47,691 bases of DNA from NS-11 sp036505795 (GCA_036505795.1 DASXSU010000103.1:1-47691); one strand, 5' to 3'. Positions 1 through 7,944 are shown, counted from the first letter of the stretch. Notes: generated by a model from the letters alone, not told the origin. A program made the numbers and translations.

Positions 1-225
1 AGGATCGGCAGCATTCACATTGTGAAAGATGGCTTCCCGCCCTTTGGCTTTGATCCCCTGCGTAATGCGTTCCACGTTTGCCATCGTGGATTTCCTATCT
101 AAATGAACGCCGAGGATATTCATCCCGAGGTCGGCAAGCTCTAACGCAGCAGCCTCGCCAAAGCCGCTGGAAGCCCCCAGGATCAGAGCCCATTCTGTTT
201 TCTGGCGTCGTCCTTCAGCGCTCAT
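1..225 (-). CDS. SDR-family NAD(P)-dependent oxidoreductase (N-terminal part, runs off the window)
   Basis: Only the first 75 residues lie in the window; the gene continues past base 1. The start is the ATG at 225. Residues 13-23 form a short beta strand followed by GASSGFG, the glycine-rich dinucleotide-binding turn of short-chain dehydrogenases. The Asp at the end of the second strand region (HLDRKS, about residue 43) fits cofactor selection. Family members reduce ketone or enoyl groups with NAD(P)H in the cytoplasm. The gene lies 137 bases after fabH in the same direction, so a ketoacyl- or enoyl-ACP reductase role is plausible. The N-terminus does not look like standard FabG, so I leave the substrate open. 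Confidence 0.8.
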   Translation of the reverse strand, partial: MSAEGRRQKTEWALILGASSGFGEAAALELADLGMNILGVHLDRKSTMANVERITQGIKAKGREAIFHNVNAADP

Positions 226-247
226 TCAGTCCCTCTTTTCCACCCAC

Positions 248-362
248 CCCACCCTGAAGTCTTATTTCACCCACCTCTCCCTGAGTCATCGACCCCTTGC
301 AAAGGCAAGGGGTGCCCCGGACAGACTCTTGGCCCTGCGACAGACTCTTTTGCCCCTGGCCA
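248..362. repeat. C-rich degenerate repeat block between fabH and the SDR gene
   Basis: This stretch is built of degenerate units: CACCCACC...CCCTG twice (about 241-256 and 268-283), and ACAGACTCTT twice (321-330 and 340-349), each followed by a variant of GCCCTG or GCCCCTGG. The same motifs (TTTCACCCACC...CCCTGG and ACAGGCTCTT) reappear at 36114-36312 inside the 5' part of the sugar kinase gene. I infer a dispersed, low-complexity repeat family. No coding potential is apparent. Confidence 0.5.
293..312 (-). terminator. Perfect hairpin downstream of fabH (possible terminator or processing site)
   Basis: CCCCTTGC (293-300) and GCAAGGGG (305-312) are perfectly complementary around the loop AAAG. 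The hairpin lies about 50 bases after the fabH stop. There is no uridine run on the minus strand, so intrinsic termination is uncertain. It also sits inside the C-rich repeat block and may simply belong to that element. Confidence 0.35.
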
Positions 363-1361
363 TTACCATTTCAGCAGAGCCGACGCCCAGGTCAGGCCGG
401 ATCCGAACGCCGCCATTAAGATTCGACTGCCCGGCTTGACCCGCCCGGCCTCGATCGCCTCATCCAAGGCTAACGGGATGGACGCCGCCGAGGTATTGCC
501 ATACCGTGCCATATTAACCACAAGGCGCTCCTGTTCCAGCCCCAACCGCTCCGCAACGGCAGTCAGGATGCGCAGGTTGGCCTGATGCGGGATGAACAGA
601 TCGACGTCCTTCACATCCAAATGGTTCGCGGCAAGCGCTTCCCGCGCGGTCGCTTCCAAGGTTTTGACCGCCACTTTAAACGTTTCGTTTCCCTTCATCT
701 TCATGAGATGTTGTCGGTTCTCCAACATCTTTGCGGAGGCAGGGATGCGGGATCCCCCGCCTTCGACACACACCAGGTCCCAGAGGTTACCGTCCGAGTG
801 CAAATGGGTTGAGAGGATCCCGCTGCCATCGGTGGAGGGCTCCAGCAGCACCGCTCCGGCCCCATCACCGAATAAAATGCAGGTGCTTCGATCGGTCCAG
901 TCCATCATCCCCGACATCACTTCCGTCCCGATCAGCAAGACCCGCCGGCAGGTGCCTGACCGCACGTACAGGTCGGCCACCGATAGGCCGTAAAGAAACC
1001 CCGAACAGGCCGCGGCCAAATCAAATGCGAAGGCGCGGGTGGCTTTCAGATTCCTTTGGATCAAGCAGGCGGTCGATGGGAGCGGCATATCCGGGGTACA
1101 GGTCGCGACCACAATCAGATCCAGACTGGCAGGATCCCATCCGGCCCTCGCCAATGCGGCCTGCGCCGCTTCAGTTCCTAAATCTGAGCTGGCGACGCCA
1201 TCGGACACAATCCGGCGCTCCTCGATACCGGTCCGTTCCCGGATCCATTCGTCGGACGTCGCCACCATGCGCGCGAGATCCGCGTTGCGCAGGACGCGGG
1301 GCGGGACCGCTGCGCCGGTGGCCGCGATACGACTCCTAATAGTGAGACTGTCAGCGCTCAT
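363..1361 (-). CDS. fabH: Beta-ketoacyl-ACP synthase III
   Basis: FabH condenses acetyl-CoA with malonyl-ACP to start fatty-acid elongation in the cytoplasm. From the ATG at 1361 the protein has 332 residues, close to the usual 317-330. The catalytic triad is visible: Cys119 in AAACSGF, the His in IPHQANLRI and the Asn in NMARYGNTS near the C-terminus. The reading frame stays open upstream to 1496, but that extension (Arg/Ser-rich) has no FabH similarity and lies inside plsX, so I reject it. The chosen start overlaps the plsX stop by 11 bases, consistent with coupled translation in the rpmF-plsX-fabH arrangement common in bacteria. Confidence 0.95.
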   Translation of the reverse strand: MSADSLTIRSRIAATGAAVPPRVLRNADLARMVATSDEWIRERTGIEERRIVSDGVASSDLGTEAAQAALARAGWDPASLDLIVVATCTPDMPLPSTACLIQRNLKATRAFAFDLAAACSGFLYGLSVADLYVRSGTCRRVLLIGTEVMSGMMDWTDRSTCILFGDGAGAVLLEPSTDGSGILSTHLHSDGNLWDLVCVEGGGSRIPASAKMLENRQHLMKMKGNETFKVAVKTLEATAREALAANHLDVKDVDLFIPHQANLRILTAVAERLGLEQERLVVNMARYGNTSAASIPLALDEAIEAGRVKPGSRILMAAFGSGLTWASALLKW

Positions 1362-2385
1362 GGTTCCTGACCGCGCCGCCGAGGACCGGCAGATTGGCTT
1401 CGATGTCGGATTGAATATGTTCGTTGACGCGCCCCTCGAAGATCTCCTTCGCCACGCGGATCGCGTTCTTGATGGCCCGACCTGAGGAACGGCCATGACT
1501 GATAATGCAGATACCGTTCACCCCTAGAAGGCAGGCACCACCGAACTCGGCATAATCGAGGCGCCGCTTGAACCGGCTGAACACCGGACGCAATAAGGCA
1601 TAGCCCAGGCGATTGAGGAATGATCCTGCAGCAATCTCCGTCATCAGTATCTTCTTGATCCCCTCCGCCACCCCCTCGGTGATCTTGAGCGCGACATTGC
1701 CGATGAAGCCGTCGCATACGATGACGTCCGCCCCGTGCATAAAGATCTCACGTCCTTCCACATTGCCGACGAAGTTGAGGGGCATCTCTTTGAGGCGTTT
1801 GAAGGTCTCTTTGGTGACTTCGTTGCCCTTCGTGTCTTCTTCACCGATGCTCAGCAACCCGATGGTCGGATGCGCCTTGTGGAGCACATACTGCGCGTAC
1901 TCATGTCCCATCCAGGCAAATTGCGTGAGGTTTTCAGGGGTGCAGTCCACCGTCGCGCCGACGTCCAACAGAATCATTTCTCCCTGGATTGTCGGGATCA
2001 GCGCTGCAATAGCCGGCCGTTCAACGCCCTTCAACACGCCCAGGAGAAAGAACGCCGTCACGACCGTCGCTCCGGTATTGCCGGCGCTGATGACCGCTAT
2101 GGCCTCGCCGTTTTTCACCATTTCGGTCGCGAGCCAGATCGACGAGTCCCGTTTGCGGCGAACTACTTGAGAGGGTTGCTCATGCATCTCCACTCGTTGA
2201 GAGGCGTGATGCACGGTGAGGCCGGGCAAATCCAGATAGCCCTGGCGGCGTAGTTCCGCCTTGACCAGGACCTCGTCGCCGACGAGCACCACTTCGATGC
2301 CGTATTCTTGGACGGCCAGGGCTGCCCCCTCCACTTCCGGGACAGGGGCATGGTCGCCTCCCATAGCGTCCAGCGCGATCTTCAT
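1351..2385 (-). CDS. plsX: Phosphate acyltransferase PlsX
   Basis: PlsX converts acyl-ACP and phosphate to acyl-phosphate, the donor for PlsY in phospholipid synthesis, at the inner face of the membrane. The protein has 344 residues, the normal length. The N-terminus MKIALDAMGGDHAP is the family signature, and SAGNTGA and the C-terminal GGACLLGVNG segment are also typical. The start is fixed by the conserved N-terminus and lies 23 bases after rpmF. Its end overlaps fabH. The order rpmF-plsX-fabH is one of the most conserved lipid synthesis arrangements. Confidence 0.97.
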   Translation of the reverse strand: MKIALDAMGGDHAPVPEVEGAALAVQEYGIEVVLVGDEVLVKAELRRQGYLDLPGLTVHHASQRVEMHEQPSQVVRRKRDSSIWLATEMVKNGEAIAVISAGNTGATVVTAFFLLGVLKGVERPAIAALIPTIQGEMILLDVGATVDCTPENLTQFAWMGHEYAQYVLHKAHPTIGLLSIGEEDTKGNEVTKETFKRLKEMPLNFVGNVEGREIFMHGADVIVCDGFIGNVALKITEGVAEGIKKILMTEIAAGSFLNRLGYALLRPVFSRFKRRLDYAEFGGACLLGVNGICIISHGRSSGRAIKNAIRVAKEIFEGRVNEHIQSDIEANLPVLGGAVRNHER

Positions 2386-2408
2386 GGACAGCCCGGGCTA
2401 CGCATGGG

Positions 2409-2594
2409 CTAAGACTCTTCGACCGCGATGACTTCCTGGCCCTTATAGGTTCCGCAGGTCAGACAGGTGTAATGCGGGGGCTTCGGCTGGTGACACTGCG
2501 GACAGATGGAGAGAGTTTGGGCACGCAGCTTCACCTTGGCCGTGCGGCGCTTGTCGCGCCGCGCCTTGGAATGTTTGTGTTTGGGATTGGGCAT
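2409..2594 (-). CDS. rpmF: 50S ribosomal protein L32
   Basis: This is a 61-residue basic protein beginning MPNPKHKHSKARRDKRR, the L32 signature. The zinc-binding form is present: CPQC, then CLTC about 13 residues later. It is a component of the large ribosomal subunit. It sits 26 bases after yceD and 23 bases before plsX, the widely conserved yceD-rpmF-plsX-fabH order. Confidence 0.97.
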   Translation of the reverse strand: MPNPKHKHSKARRDKRRTAKVKLRAQTLSICPQCHQPKPPHYTCLTCGTYKGQEVIAVEES

Positions 2595-2620
2595 GGGATT
2601 CTTCCTCTCCGGGCGACCCG

Positions 2621-3142
2621 CTAGGCGTTCTTAAAGTACCGGCGCAGCGCGGCTAGCCGTGGGTCAGGCGGCGGGCCACACCCGCACGTGCCGGTATTGA
2701 GGTCATGACCGCACTGGGCACACAAACCCCTGCAGTCGGGCTTGCAGAGGGGCTTGTAGGGCAGCGCCAGCAAAACCTCCTCACGCACCAGCTCATCGAG
2801 CACCATGACGTCGTCGCGGTAATAGTAATTCTCCGCCTCCTCCACCGGCATGACATGCTCGCCGGCGATAAGCGATGGAGACCCTGACAGGTATTGGGCG
2901 TTTACCGGCACCTCGAACGTCGCTAAAAATTCGCGCAGGCAGTCAACGCATTCGTACATGAGCGCGAGCGACAGGCGTCCCGTCACGAACACCACGTCGC
3001 CGGTCTTTTGCACAAAAAGGTCCGCGTCGACCGGCTGAATGAACCTCGCGCCGACCACCGATAGCTCAAGGGTATCAGCATCCTCGCGAAAGCACAGCGG
3101 GAGACCGTCCTCTGGAATCTTTGAGACGACTACCTCAGTCAT
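2621..3142 (-). CDS. yceD: YceD/DUF177 family protein
   Basis: The protein has 173 residues from the ATG at 3142. An in-frame start further upstream (3214) would overlap rpsR and adds an Arg-rich stretch without family character. The C-terminal part carries the DUF177 cysteine cluster CKPDCRGLCAQCG followed by CGCG, and the middle holds the typical YYYRDD...LDELVREEVLLALP segment. YceD proteins are associated with 23S rRNA accumulation or ribosome biogenesis in other bacteria and are nearly always next to rpmF, as here. The exact biochemical role is not established from the sequence. Confidence 0.9.
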   Translation of the reverse strand: MTEVVVSKIPEDGLPLCFREDADTLELSVVGARFIQPVDADLFVQKTGDVVFVTGRLSLALMYECVDCLREFLATFEVPVNAQYLSGSPSLIAGEHVMPVEEAENYYYRDDVMVLDELVREEVLLALPYKPLCKPDCRGLCAQCGHDLNTGTCGCGPPPDPRLAALRRYFKNA

Positions 3143-3158
3143 CGTCACCGTTCCCAAA

Positions 3159-3428
3159 TTACCGTTCTTCCGCGAACGACACCAGCGCGATCGTGCGCGC
3201 CCGCTTGATCGCAATTGTCAGGGTTCGTTGATGTCCCATGCAGTTGCCTGAGATGCGACGCGGAATAATGCGGCCTCGCTCCGTCAGAAAATTGCGAATC
3301 AATCCGACATCTTTATAGTCGATGGCGATTTTGTCATGGCAAAACCGGCAGACGCGCCGGCGTTGAAATGATCGTCCACCAGCACCACCTGCACCTCCTC
3401 CTCGTTCCACGTCCGCGACCCTCCCCAC
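3159..3428 (-). CDS. rpsR: 30S ribosomal protein S18
   Basis: The protein has 89 residues. The core RRVCRFCHDK...YKDVGLIRNFLTERGRI is diagnostic of S18, and RRISGNCMGHQR is typical. The cysteines (CRFC plus a later Cys) correspond to the metal-binding form. The first ~20 residues are Gly/Arg-rich and variable, as is usual. S18 pairs with S6 on the 30S platform; rpsF is two genes upstream with ssb between them, the classical rpsF-ssb-rpsR arrangement. Confidence 0.96.
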   Translation of the reverse strand: MGRVADVERGGGAGGAGGRSFQRRRVCRFCHDKIAIDYKDVGLIRNFLTERGRIIPRRISGNCMGHQRTLTIAIKRARTIALVSFAEER

Positions 3429-3476
3429 TTTAATGCGCTTTGGTTATTTCAATGCTTGGTTTATTGATCTCTTTCT

Positions 3477-3881
3477 TCACAGCGGCTCATCGGACTCATA
3501 CCGGACGCTCTCCTCCGCCGGTTCTCTTGCTTCGCGGTCCCCGCCTTGATCGGTCCGTTTGGAAAGGAACCGGACGTTTTCGGCTACGACTTCATGTTTG
3601 GTGACCTTTACCCCATCCTTCGTCTCGAACTTGCGCATTTGAAGCCGGCCTTCGACCAGGGCCCCCTGGCCCTTGCTGAGATACTGGCCACAGGTTTCGG
3701 CTTGCTTGCCGAAAATGACGATATCGATAAAGCAGACATCCTCACGCATTTCTTCCGCCTGTCGGTAGCGGCGGTTCACGGCTAGACCGAAGTTGGCGAC
3801 CGGCGTGCCGTTGGGAGCATATCGTATTTCTGGATCTCTGGTAAGGTTCCCCATGAGAATGACCTTATTAAACCCGGCCAT
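3477..3881 (-). CDS. ssb: Single-stranded DNA-binding protein
   Basis: The protein has 134 residues. The OB fold covers residues 1-110, starting MAGFNKVILMGNLTRDPE and containing the typical FIDIVIFGKQAE and GQGALVEGRLQ segments. It binds ssDNA as a tetramer and recruits replication and repair proteins through its C-terminal tip. The tip here ends in SDEPL instead of the common DDIPF. The acidic-Pro-hydrophobic pattern is kept but shortened, and the linker is only about 20 residues. The start overlaps the end of rpsF by 14 bases. Confidence 0.96.
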   Translation of the reverse strand: MAGFNKVILMGNLTRDPEIRYAPNGTPVANFGLAVNRRYRQAEEMREDVCFIDIVIFGKQAETCGQYLSKGQGALVEGRLQMRKFETKDGVKVTKHEVVAENVRFLSKRTDQGGDREAREPAEESVRYESDEPL

Positions 3882-4212
3882 GCTCAGGCTCCAAGGAGGG
3901 GGCCATCTCCGAAGGAGGCTGCTGCGCTTCGAGCTTCACAGTGAGAAATTTCATCACAGCGTCCTCCAACCGGAACAACCGTTCCAATTCAGACACTGCC
4001 ATGCCGCTCCCATGGAAGTGGAGTTGAATGTAGACGCCCTTCTTCTCGCGCTTGACCTCATAGGCCAGTTTCTTTTTGCCCCAGTTTTCAAGCCGGTCGA
4101 TGGTCCCCTCGGCCTTTTCGACGGTGGACTTGACCTTCTCTAAGGTCTTCTGGATATCTTCGTCGGTCAGGGATGGACGGAGGATAAAGATGGATTCGTA
4201 CAGTTGCGCCAT
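3868..4212 (-). CDS. rpsF: 30S ribosomal protein S6
   Basis: The protein has 114 residues. It starts MAQLYESIFILRPSLTDEDI and contains the S6 features GTIDRLENWGKKKLAYEVKREKKGVY and the ferredoxin-like fold. The C-terminus is acidic and variable. It partners with S18 in the 30S subunit. A good Shine-Dalgarno (AGAAGGAGG) lies just upstream. It is the first gene of rpsF-ssb-rpsR-yceD-rpmF-plsX-fabH and has its own promoter and a GC-rich leader hairpin. Confidence 0.97.
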   Translation of the reverse strand: MAQLYESIFILRPSLTDEDIQKTLEKVKSTVEKAEGTIDRLENWGKKKLAYEVKREKKGVYIQLHFHGSGMAVSELERLFRLEDAVMKFLTVKLEAQQPPSEMAPSLEPEHGRV

Positions 4213-4238
4213 TGCGCATGCCTCCTTCTGGATAAAAG

Positions 4239-4251
4239 CCCCGGAGCGGGG
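4239..4251 (-). promoter_or_regulatory. GC-rich hairpin in the rpsF leader (possible attenuator or S6:S18 autoregulation site)
   Basis: On the minus strand CCCCG-CTC-CGGGG forms a compact hairpin followed directly by CTTTTATC. It lies between the predicted rpsF transcript start and its Shine-Dalgarno, with GCTCCGGA just before it giving an alternative pairing. In many bacteria an S6:S18 complex binds a CCG-containing structure in the rpsF leader. This site could be the equivalent or a simple attenuator; I could not model the fold. Confidence 0.35.
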
Positions 4252-4281
4252 TCCGGAGCAAGAGGATTTGCGAAGCGGCCA

Positions 4282-4310
4282 ACGGTACCACAGCTATCAT
4301 TGGGAATCAA
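4282..4310 (-). promoter_or_regulatory. Candidate sigma70 promoter of the rpsF operon
   Basis: On the minus strand TTGATT (4305-4310) is followed after 17 bases by TACCGT (4282-4287). It lies in the 138-base gap between ychF and rpsF, 70 bases before the start codon. The -35 box is good and the -10 box is moderate. Confidence 0.45.
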
Positions 4311-4350
4311 GCCGTTAGCAGCGTTGCACCGTTGAATGAGTTTCTACATT

Positions 4351-5439
4351 TTAAACGTTGAACCGGAAGAACATCACATCTCCGTCTTTGATCAGATACT
4401 CGCGGCCCTCTAATCTAAAAAGGCCCTTCTCCTTGACGGCGACTTCGCTGCCGCACGAGATCAGATCATTATAATGATAGACCTCTGCCCGGATAAACCC
4501 TCGCTCCATGTCCGAGTGGATTTTCCCCGCTGCCGTGGCCGCTCTTGTGCCTTTGCGGACGGTCCAGGCGCGCGACTCCGTCTCGCCCGCCGTGAAAAAC
4601 GTAATGAGTCCCAGCAACTCATAGGCGGTTCGGATCAGCCGCACCAGGCCCGGCTCCCCCATGCTGAGCTCCCGGAGGTATTCGGCGCGATCCTCCGGTT
4701 CGAGGGCGGAGATCTCGGCCTCAATGCGCCCCGAAAGCATCACGAGCCGCGCGCCGCGTGTTTTTGCCTGCTCGACCGCTTGCACGAGCACCGGATCTTC
4801 CTCCTGACCTTCGCCGACGTTCGCCGCGAACACGACAGGCTTGGCGGTCAGCAACTGATACTCGCGCACCCACATCTGCTCGTCCGCTGAAAACTCCCGC
4901 AGGCCGATCCATTCACCCTTGCCGAGTAGTTCAAGGACGCGAAGGAGAAACGGCATCTCCTTGAGAGCCGCGGGATCGGATGCGCGCACCTTCTTCTCCA
5001 GCCGATCGCGGCGGCGCTCTAAGGTCTCCAGGTCGGCCAAGATCAGCTCGGTTTCAATCAGTCCAATATCGCGCTCCGGATTCACCGGCCCCACTACATG
5101 AAGGACGTCAGGATCTTGGAAACACCGCACGACATGGACCAGGACGTCAGCTTCTCGTACCTGGCTGAGAAATTGGTTTCCCAGTCCTTCGCCCTGGCTG
5201 GCTCCCTGGACCAGCCCGGCAATGTCTCGAAACTCGATGGAGGTCGGTGTCGTTTTTTTGGACTTGAAAATCTGCGTGAGCCGGGTCAGCCGCTCATCAT
5301 GGACCATGGCCACGCCGACATTGGGCTCGACCGTTGAAAACGGAAAGTTGGCCACGACCGCTTTGCCGCCGACGAGCGCGTTAAAGATCGTGGATTTTCC
5401 TACATTGGGGAGGCCGATGATTCCGCAATTCAAGGCCAT
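4351..5439 (-). CDS. ychF: Redox-regulated ribosome-binding ATPase YchF (Obg family)
   Basis: The protein has 362 residues, the standard length. The N-terminal P-loop GLPNVGKST (about residues 8-16) and the switch region DIAGLVQGASQGEGLGN are diagnostic. The C-terminal TGS domain begins near LITFFTAGETESRAW and ends VMFFRFNV. YchF binds the 70S ribosome and prefers ATP over GTP despite its Obg fold. It is the last gene of prs-rplY-pth-ychF, 21 bases after pth; pth-ychF adjacency is widely conserved. Confidence 0.97.
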   Translation of the reverse strand: MALNCGIIGLPNVGKSTIFNALVGGKAVVANFPFSTVEPNVGVAMVHDERLTRLTQIFKSKKTTPTSIEFRDIAGLVQGASQGEGLGNQFLSQVREADVLVHVVRCFQDPDVLHVVGPVNPERDIGLIETELILADLETLERRRDRLEKKVRASDPAALKEMPFLLRVLELLGKGEWIGLREFSADEQMWVREYQLLTAKPVVFAANVGEGQEEDPVLVQAVEQAKTRGARLVMLSGRIEAEISALEPEDRAEYLRELSMGEPGLVRLIRTAYELLGLITFFTAGETESRAWTVRKGTRAATAAGKIHSDMERGFIRAEVYHYNDLISCGSEVAVKEKGLFRLEGREYLIKDGDVMFFRFNV

Positions 5440-5460
5440 AGCTTATTGTCGTTTGCCTCT

Positions 5461-6036
5461 TCAGCAGGGAGGACGGTTAAAGCGGTTCATTGCGGTCGGA
5501 AGTCCTTCTGAAATCCAGCACCGTGTGGCGTCGAGGGCGCGCTCCACTCCCTCATTCAGCAATAACCGATCAGCGCCGGACGCAGGCTGTAGAACATACT
5601 CCGCGGCATCCATGTCGACCGGAGGGCGCCCTACACCGATCTTCAACCTCGCGAATCGATCGTTACCCAGAATATCGATAATCGACAGGATGCCGTTATG
5701 CCCGCCGGCGCCGCCGCGAGCCTTCAGTCGTATGCGCCCGACATCCAGATCCAGGTCGTCATGGACGACAATCAGATCATGAAGATCGACGGGATCTAGG
5801 CCGACGTCGGCAAGCAGTTCGCCGACAGCCTGTCCGCTTTGGTTCATGAAGGTCTGGGGTTTCGCTAACGTGAGATCGTGTCCGGCAAAAGAGCCGTGCG
5901 CGCGAAGAGACAACCCCTGTCGCCGGAAATGTGAGCGGATTTCGGCCGCTAGCGCCTCGAGGACCCAGAAGCCGACGTTGTGTCGAGTCTTGGCGTATGC
6001 CGCTCCCGGATTGCCGAGACCGACGATCACTCGCAA
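5461..6036 (-). CDS. pth: Peptidyl-tRNA hydrolase
   Basis: Pth cleaves peptidyl-tRNA released from stalled ribosomes so that the tRNA can be recycled. The protein has 191 residues, a normal length. The N-terminus MRVIVGLGNPGAAYAKTRHN contains the conserved Asn and the catalytic His. FMNQSG and VVHDDLDL supply the remaining active-site positions, and GGAGGHNGILSI is the family signature. It starts two bases after the rplY stop, so translation is probably coupled. The C-terminus is short and ends in PPC. Confidence 0.97.
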   Translation of the reverse strand: MRVIVGLGNPGAAYAKTRHNVGFWVLEALAAEIRSHFRRQGLSLRAHGSFAGHDLTLAKPQTFMNQSGQAVGELLADVGLDPVDLHDLIVVHDDLDLDVGRIRLKARGGAGGHNGILSIIDILGNDRFARLKIGVGRPPVDMDAAEYVLQPASGADRLLLNEGVERALDATRCWISEGLPTAMNRFNRPPC

Positions 6037-6038
6037 CG

Positions 6039-6827
6039 CTATTTCTTTTTCTCGGTTTTAGATTCCTTCCCTTCTTTCTTCTCTTCCTTGGCATCCGGGG
6101 CTGCGGCAGCTGCCCCTGCTGGTTTCGCTCCAGCCTTGCCCGCCGGCCCGGCGGCCGCCGCCTCCTCTCCGCCCTCCTCGTCCGGCTTCTTTCCGATGAC
6201 CTCCGGCTCCGCAGGCCCTGTCCCTGTGGGCGTGGCGGCAAGCAGTGCCTCAAGCTTCGCTTCCGTGATCGGAGCGACCACGCTGACTACCATCATATTC
6301 GGATCGTCAAGAATGCGGATTCCGCTGCTTACCGACAATTCCTTCACATGGATGCCCTGATTAACGCGCAGAGCGAGCGGGTCCACGACGATCGACGCCG
6401 GAATTTGCGCGGGCAGGCACTCAATATGCAGTTCTCGCAGATTGTGTTGCAGCACCCCGCCTTCAGCGACGCCGATGGGCGTTCCTTCCGTGACGGTGAC
6501 GGGCACTCGAACCCGGACAGGCTTGTCCATGGCGACTTCAAAGAGATCCGCGTGAAGGATCGCCCCTGTCACAGGATCGATCTGATAATCGCGCAGCATC
6601 GCCATCCGTTTCATGTCGCCGTCTCCTCCCGAGATATTCAGGTTGAGCAGGGCATTAGACCCCGATTCGGAGTGGAGGATTTTGCGGACTTCCAGAGGCT
6701 CCAGCGTAAGGGGCAGAGACTTATTCTGTCCATACAGAACGCCGGGAATCTTGCCTTCCCGTCGCAGCGCGCGCGCCACGCCCTTTCCAACTTTATTGCG
6801 GGATGTCACCTTCATATCGAACTGCAT
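6039..6827 (-). CDS. rplY: 50S ribosomal protein L25 (long Ctc form)
   Basis: The protein has 262 residues. The L25 domain occupies roughly residues 1-95 (GKGVARALRREGKIPGVLYG is characteristic), followed by the TL5/Ctc beta domain to about residue 200. The last ~60 residues are an Ala/Gly-rich stretch ending in a Lys/Glu-rich tail. It binds 5S rRNA. The prs-rplY-pth order is highly conserved, and the gene sits 28 bases after prs and two before pth. The low-complexity tail is variable among relatives and probably disordered. Confidence 0.95.
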   Translation of the reverse strand: MQFDMKVTSRNKVGKGVARALRREGKIPGVLYGQNKSLPLTLEPLEVRKILHSESGSNALLNLNISGGDGDMKRMAMLRDYQIDPVTGAILHADLFEVAMDKPVRVRVPVTVTEGTPIGVAEGGVLQHNLRELHIECLPAQIPASIVVDPLALRVNQGIHVKELSVSSGIRILDDPNMMVVSVVAPITEAKLEALLAATPTGTGPAEPEVIGKKPDEEGGEEAAAAGPAGKAGAKPAGAAAAAPDAKEEKKEGKESKTEKKK

Positions 6828-6855
6828 CGTATACCTCTTCTTCTGCGGCTAGAGA

Positions 6856-7794
6856 TCAGACAAACAGGGAACTGACCGATTCCTCTTCGTGGATGCGCTT
6901 CACCGCCTCGCCGAGTAAGGACGCGACGGAGAGCACTTTGAGCTTGGGGCAGAGGCGGTCTTTGTCGTTTAAGGGAATGGTATTCGTCACGACCACTTCC
7001 GTCAGCGGCGACGCGTTCAAGCGCTCGAGAGCCGGACCGGACAACACGGCGTGCGTGCAGGCTGCCCACACCTTTCGGGCACCATGCTCTATGCACGCCT
7101 GCGCGCCTTGCGCAATGGTCCCGGCCGTATCGATCATATCATCCAGCAAGAGAGCATCTCGGCCGCTCACATCGCCGATAATGTGCATCACCTGCGCTTC
7201 GTTCGGTCCTTCGCGGCGTTTGTCGATGATCGCAAGATTCGCCTGCAATCGTTTGGCAAAGGCTCTCGCCCGCTCCACGCCTCCGGCATCCGGCGACACG
7301 ACCACCAACTCCCGGCCGCCGTTCTGCCGGACATGGTCCAACAAGACCGGCGCCGCATAGAGATGATCCACAGGGATCTGAAAAAATCCCTGGATCTGGC
7401 CGGCGTGAAGATCCATGGTGAGCACTCGGTCCGCTCCGGCGGTCGTAGTGAGATCGGCCATGACCTTCGCCGAGATCGGCACGCGGGGCTCATCTTTTCT
7501 ATCCTGGCGACCGTATCCATAATAGGGTATCACGGCGGTGATTCTGTACGCCGAAGACCGCTTCAATGCGTCAAGCATCAGCCAGAGCTCCACCCAGTGT
7601 TTATTGACCGGATCGCAACAGGACTGAAACAGAAAGACATCTTTGCCGCGCACGTTTTCATTGATCTGAATCCGGATCTCCCCATCGCTGAAGGTGGAGA
7701 CCAGAGCATCCCCTTGCTCCAACTTTAAGTACTCGCACACTTCTTTGAAGAGCGTTGGATTTGACGATCCGGCAAACAGCTTCAATTCATGCAC
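6856..7794 (-). CDS. prs: Ribose-phosphate pyrophosphokinase (PRPP synthetase)
   Basis: It transfers pyrophosphate from ATP to ribose 5-phosphate, giving PRPP for nucleotide, His, Trp and NAD synthesis. From the GTG at 7794 the protein has 312 residues, the usual size. An ATG at 7821 would add nine residues outside family alignments. An AAGGGG Shine-Dalgarno ten bases upstream supports the GTG. Seen motifs: the flexible-loop region YYGYGRQDRK, MDLHAGQIQGFF, the ribose-5-phosphate loop VVSPDAGGVERA and the PRPP loop LLDDMIDTAGT. It heads the prs-rplY-pth-ychF operon behind a strong promoter. Confidence 0.97.
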   Translation of the reverse strand: MHELKLFAGSSNPTLFKEVCEYLKLEQGDALVSTFSDGEIRIQINENVRGKDVFLFQSCCDPVNKHWVELWLMLDALKRSSAYRITAVIPYYGYGRQDRKDEPRVPISAKVMADLTTTAGADRVLTMDLHAGQIQGFFQIPVDHLYAAPVLLDHVRQNGGRELVVVSPDAGGVERARAFAKRLQANLAIIDKRREGPNEAQVMHIIGDVSGRDALLLDDMIDTAGTIAQGAQACIEHGARKVWAACTHAVLSGPALERLNASPLTEVVVTNTIPLNDKDRLCPKLKVLSVASLLGEAVKRIHEEESVSSLFV

Positions 7795-7944
7795 TCCAGT
7801 TGATCCCCTTTGCCTTGCCACGTGCGGCCCACGCTGCCTCTAGATGCGGTCTTTGCGGATCCTGGTACCCTAGTCGCGAGGCTGGCCCCGCTGCCGGTGC
7901 CTGCAACAGGTCCGATACGCTTGTGGTTCCAAAAGAAGAAGGTG

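Noticed and set aside
495..520. Sigma54-like TGGCACG inside fabH (minus strand)
   Set aside because: The second half reads GGCA where GC should be at the required spacing, and the site is inside a coding region without a suitable downstream gene.
1362..1496. N-terminal extension of FabH to an upstream ATG
   Set aside because: The extra 45 residues lie within plsX, are Arg/Ser-rich and have no counterpart in FabH proteins.
5931..6875. Plus-strand open frame of 314 codons opposite rplY and pth
   Set aside because: Both opposite genes are unmistakable; the frame has Arg/Leu/Ser-rich shadow composition and no Shine-Dalgarno.
7795..7944. Possible tRNA or riboswitch in the long prs leader
   Set aside because: I looked for a T-arm, an anticodon stem and conserved purine- or PRPP-type cores and found none. 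The 150 bases appear to be a plain leader.
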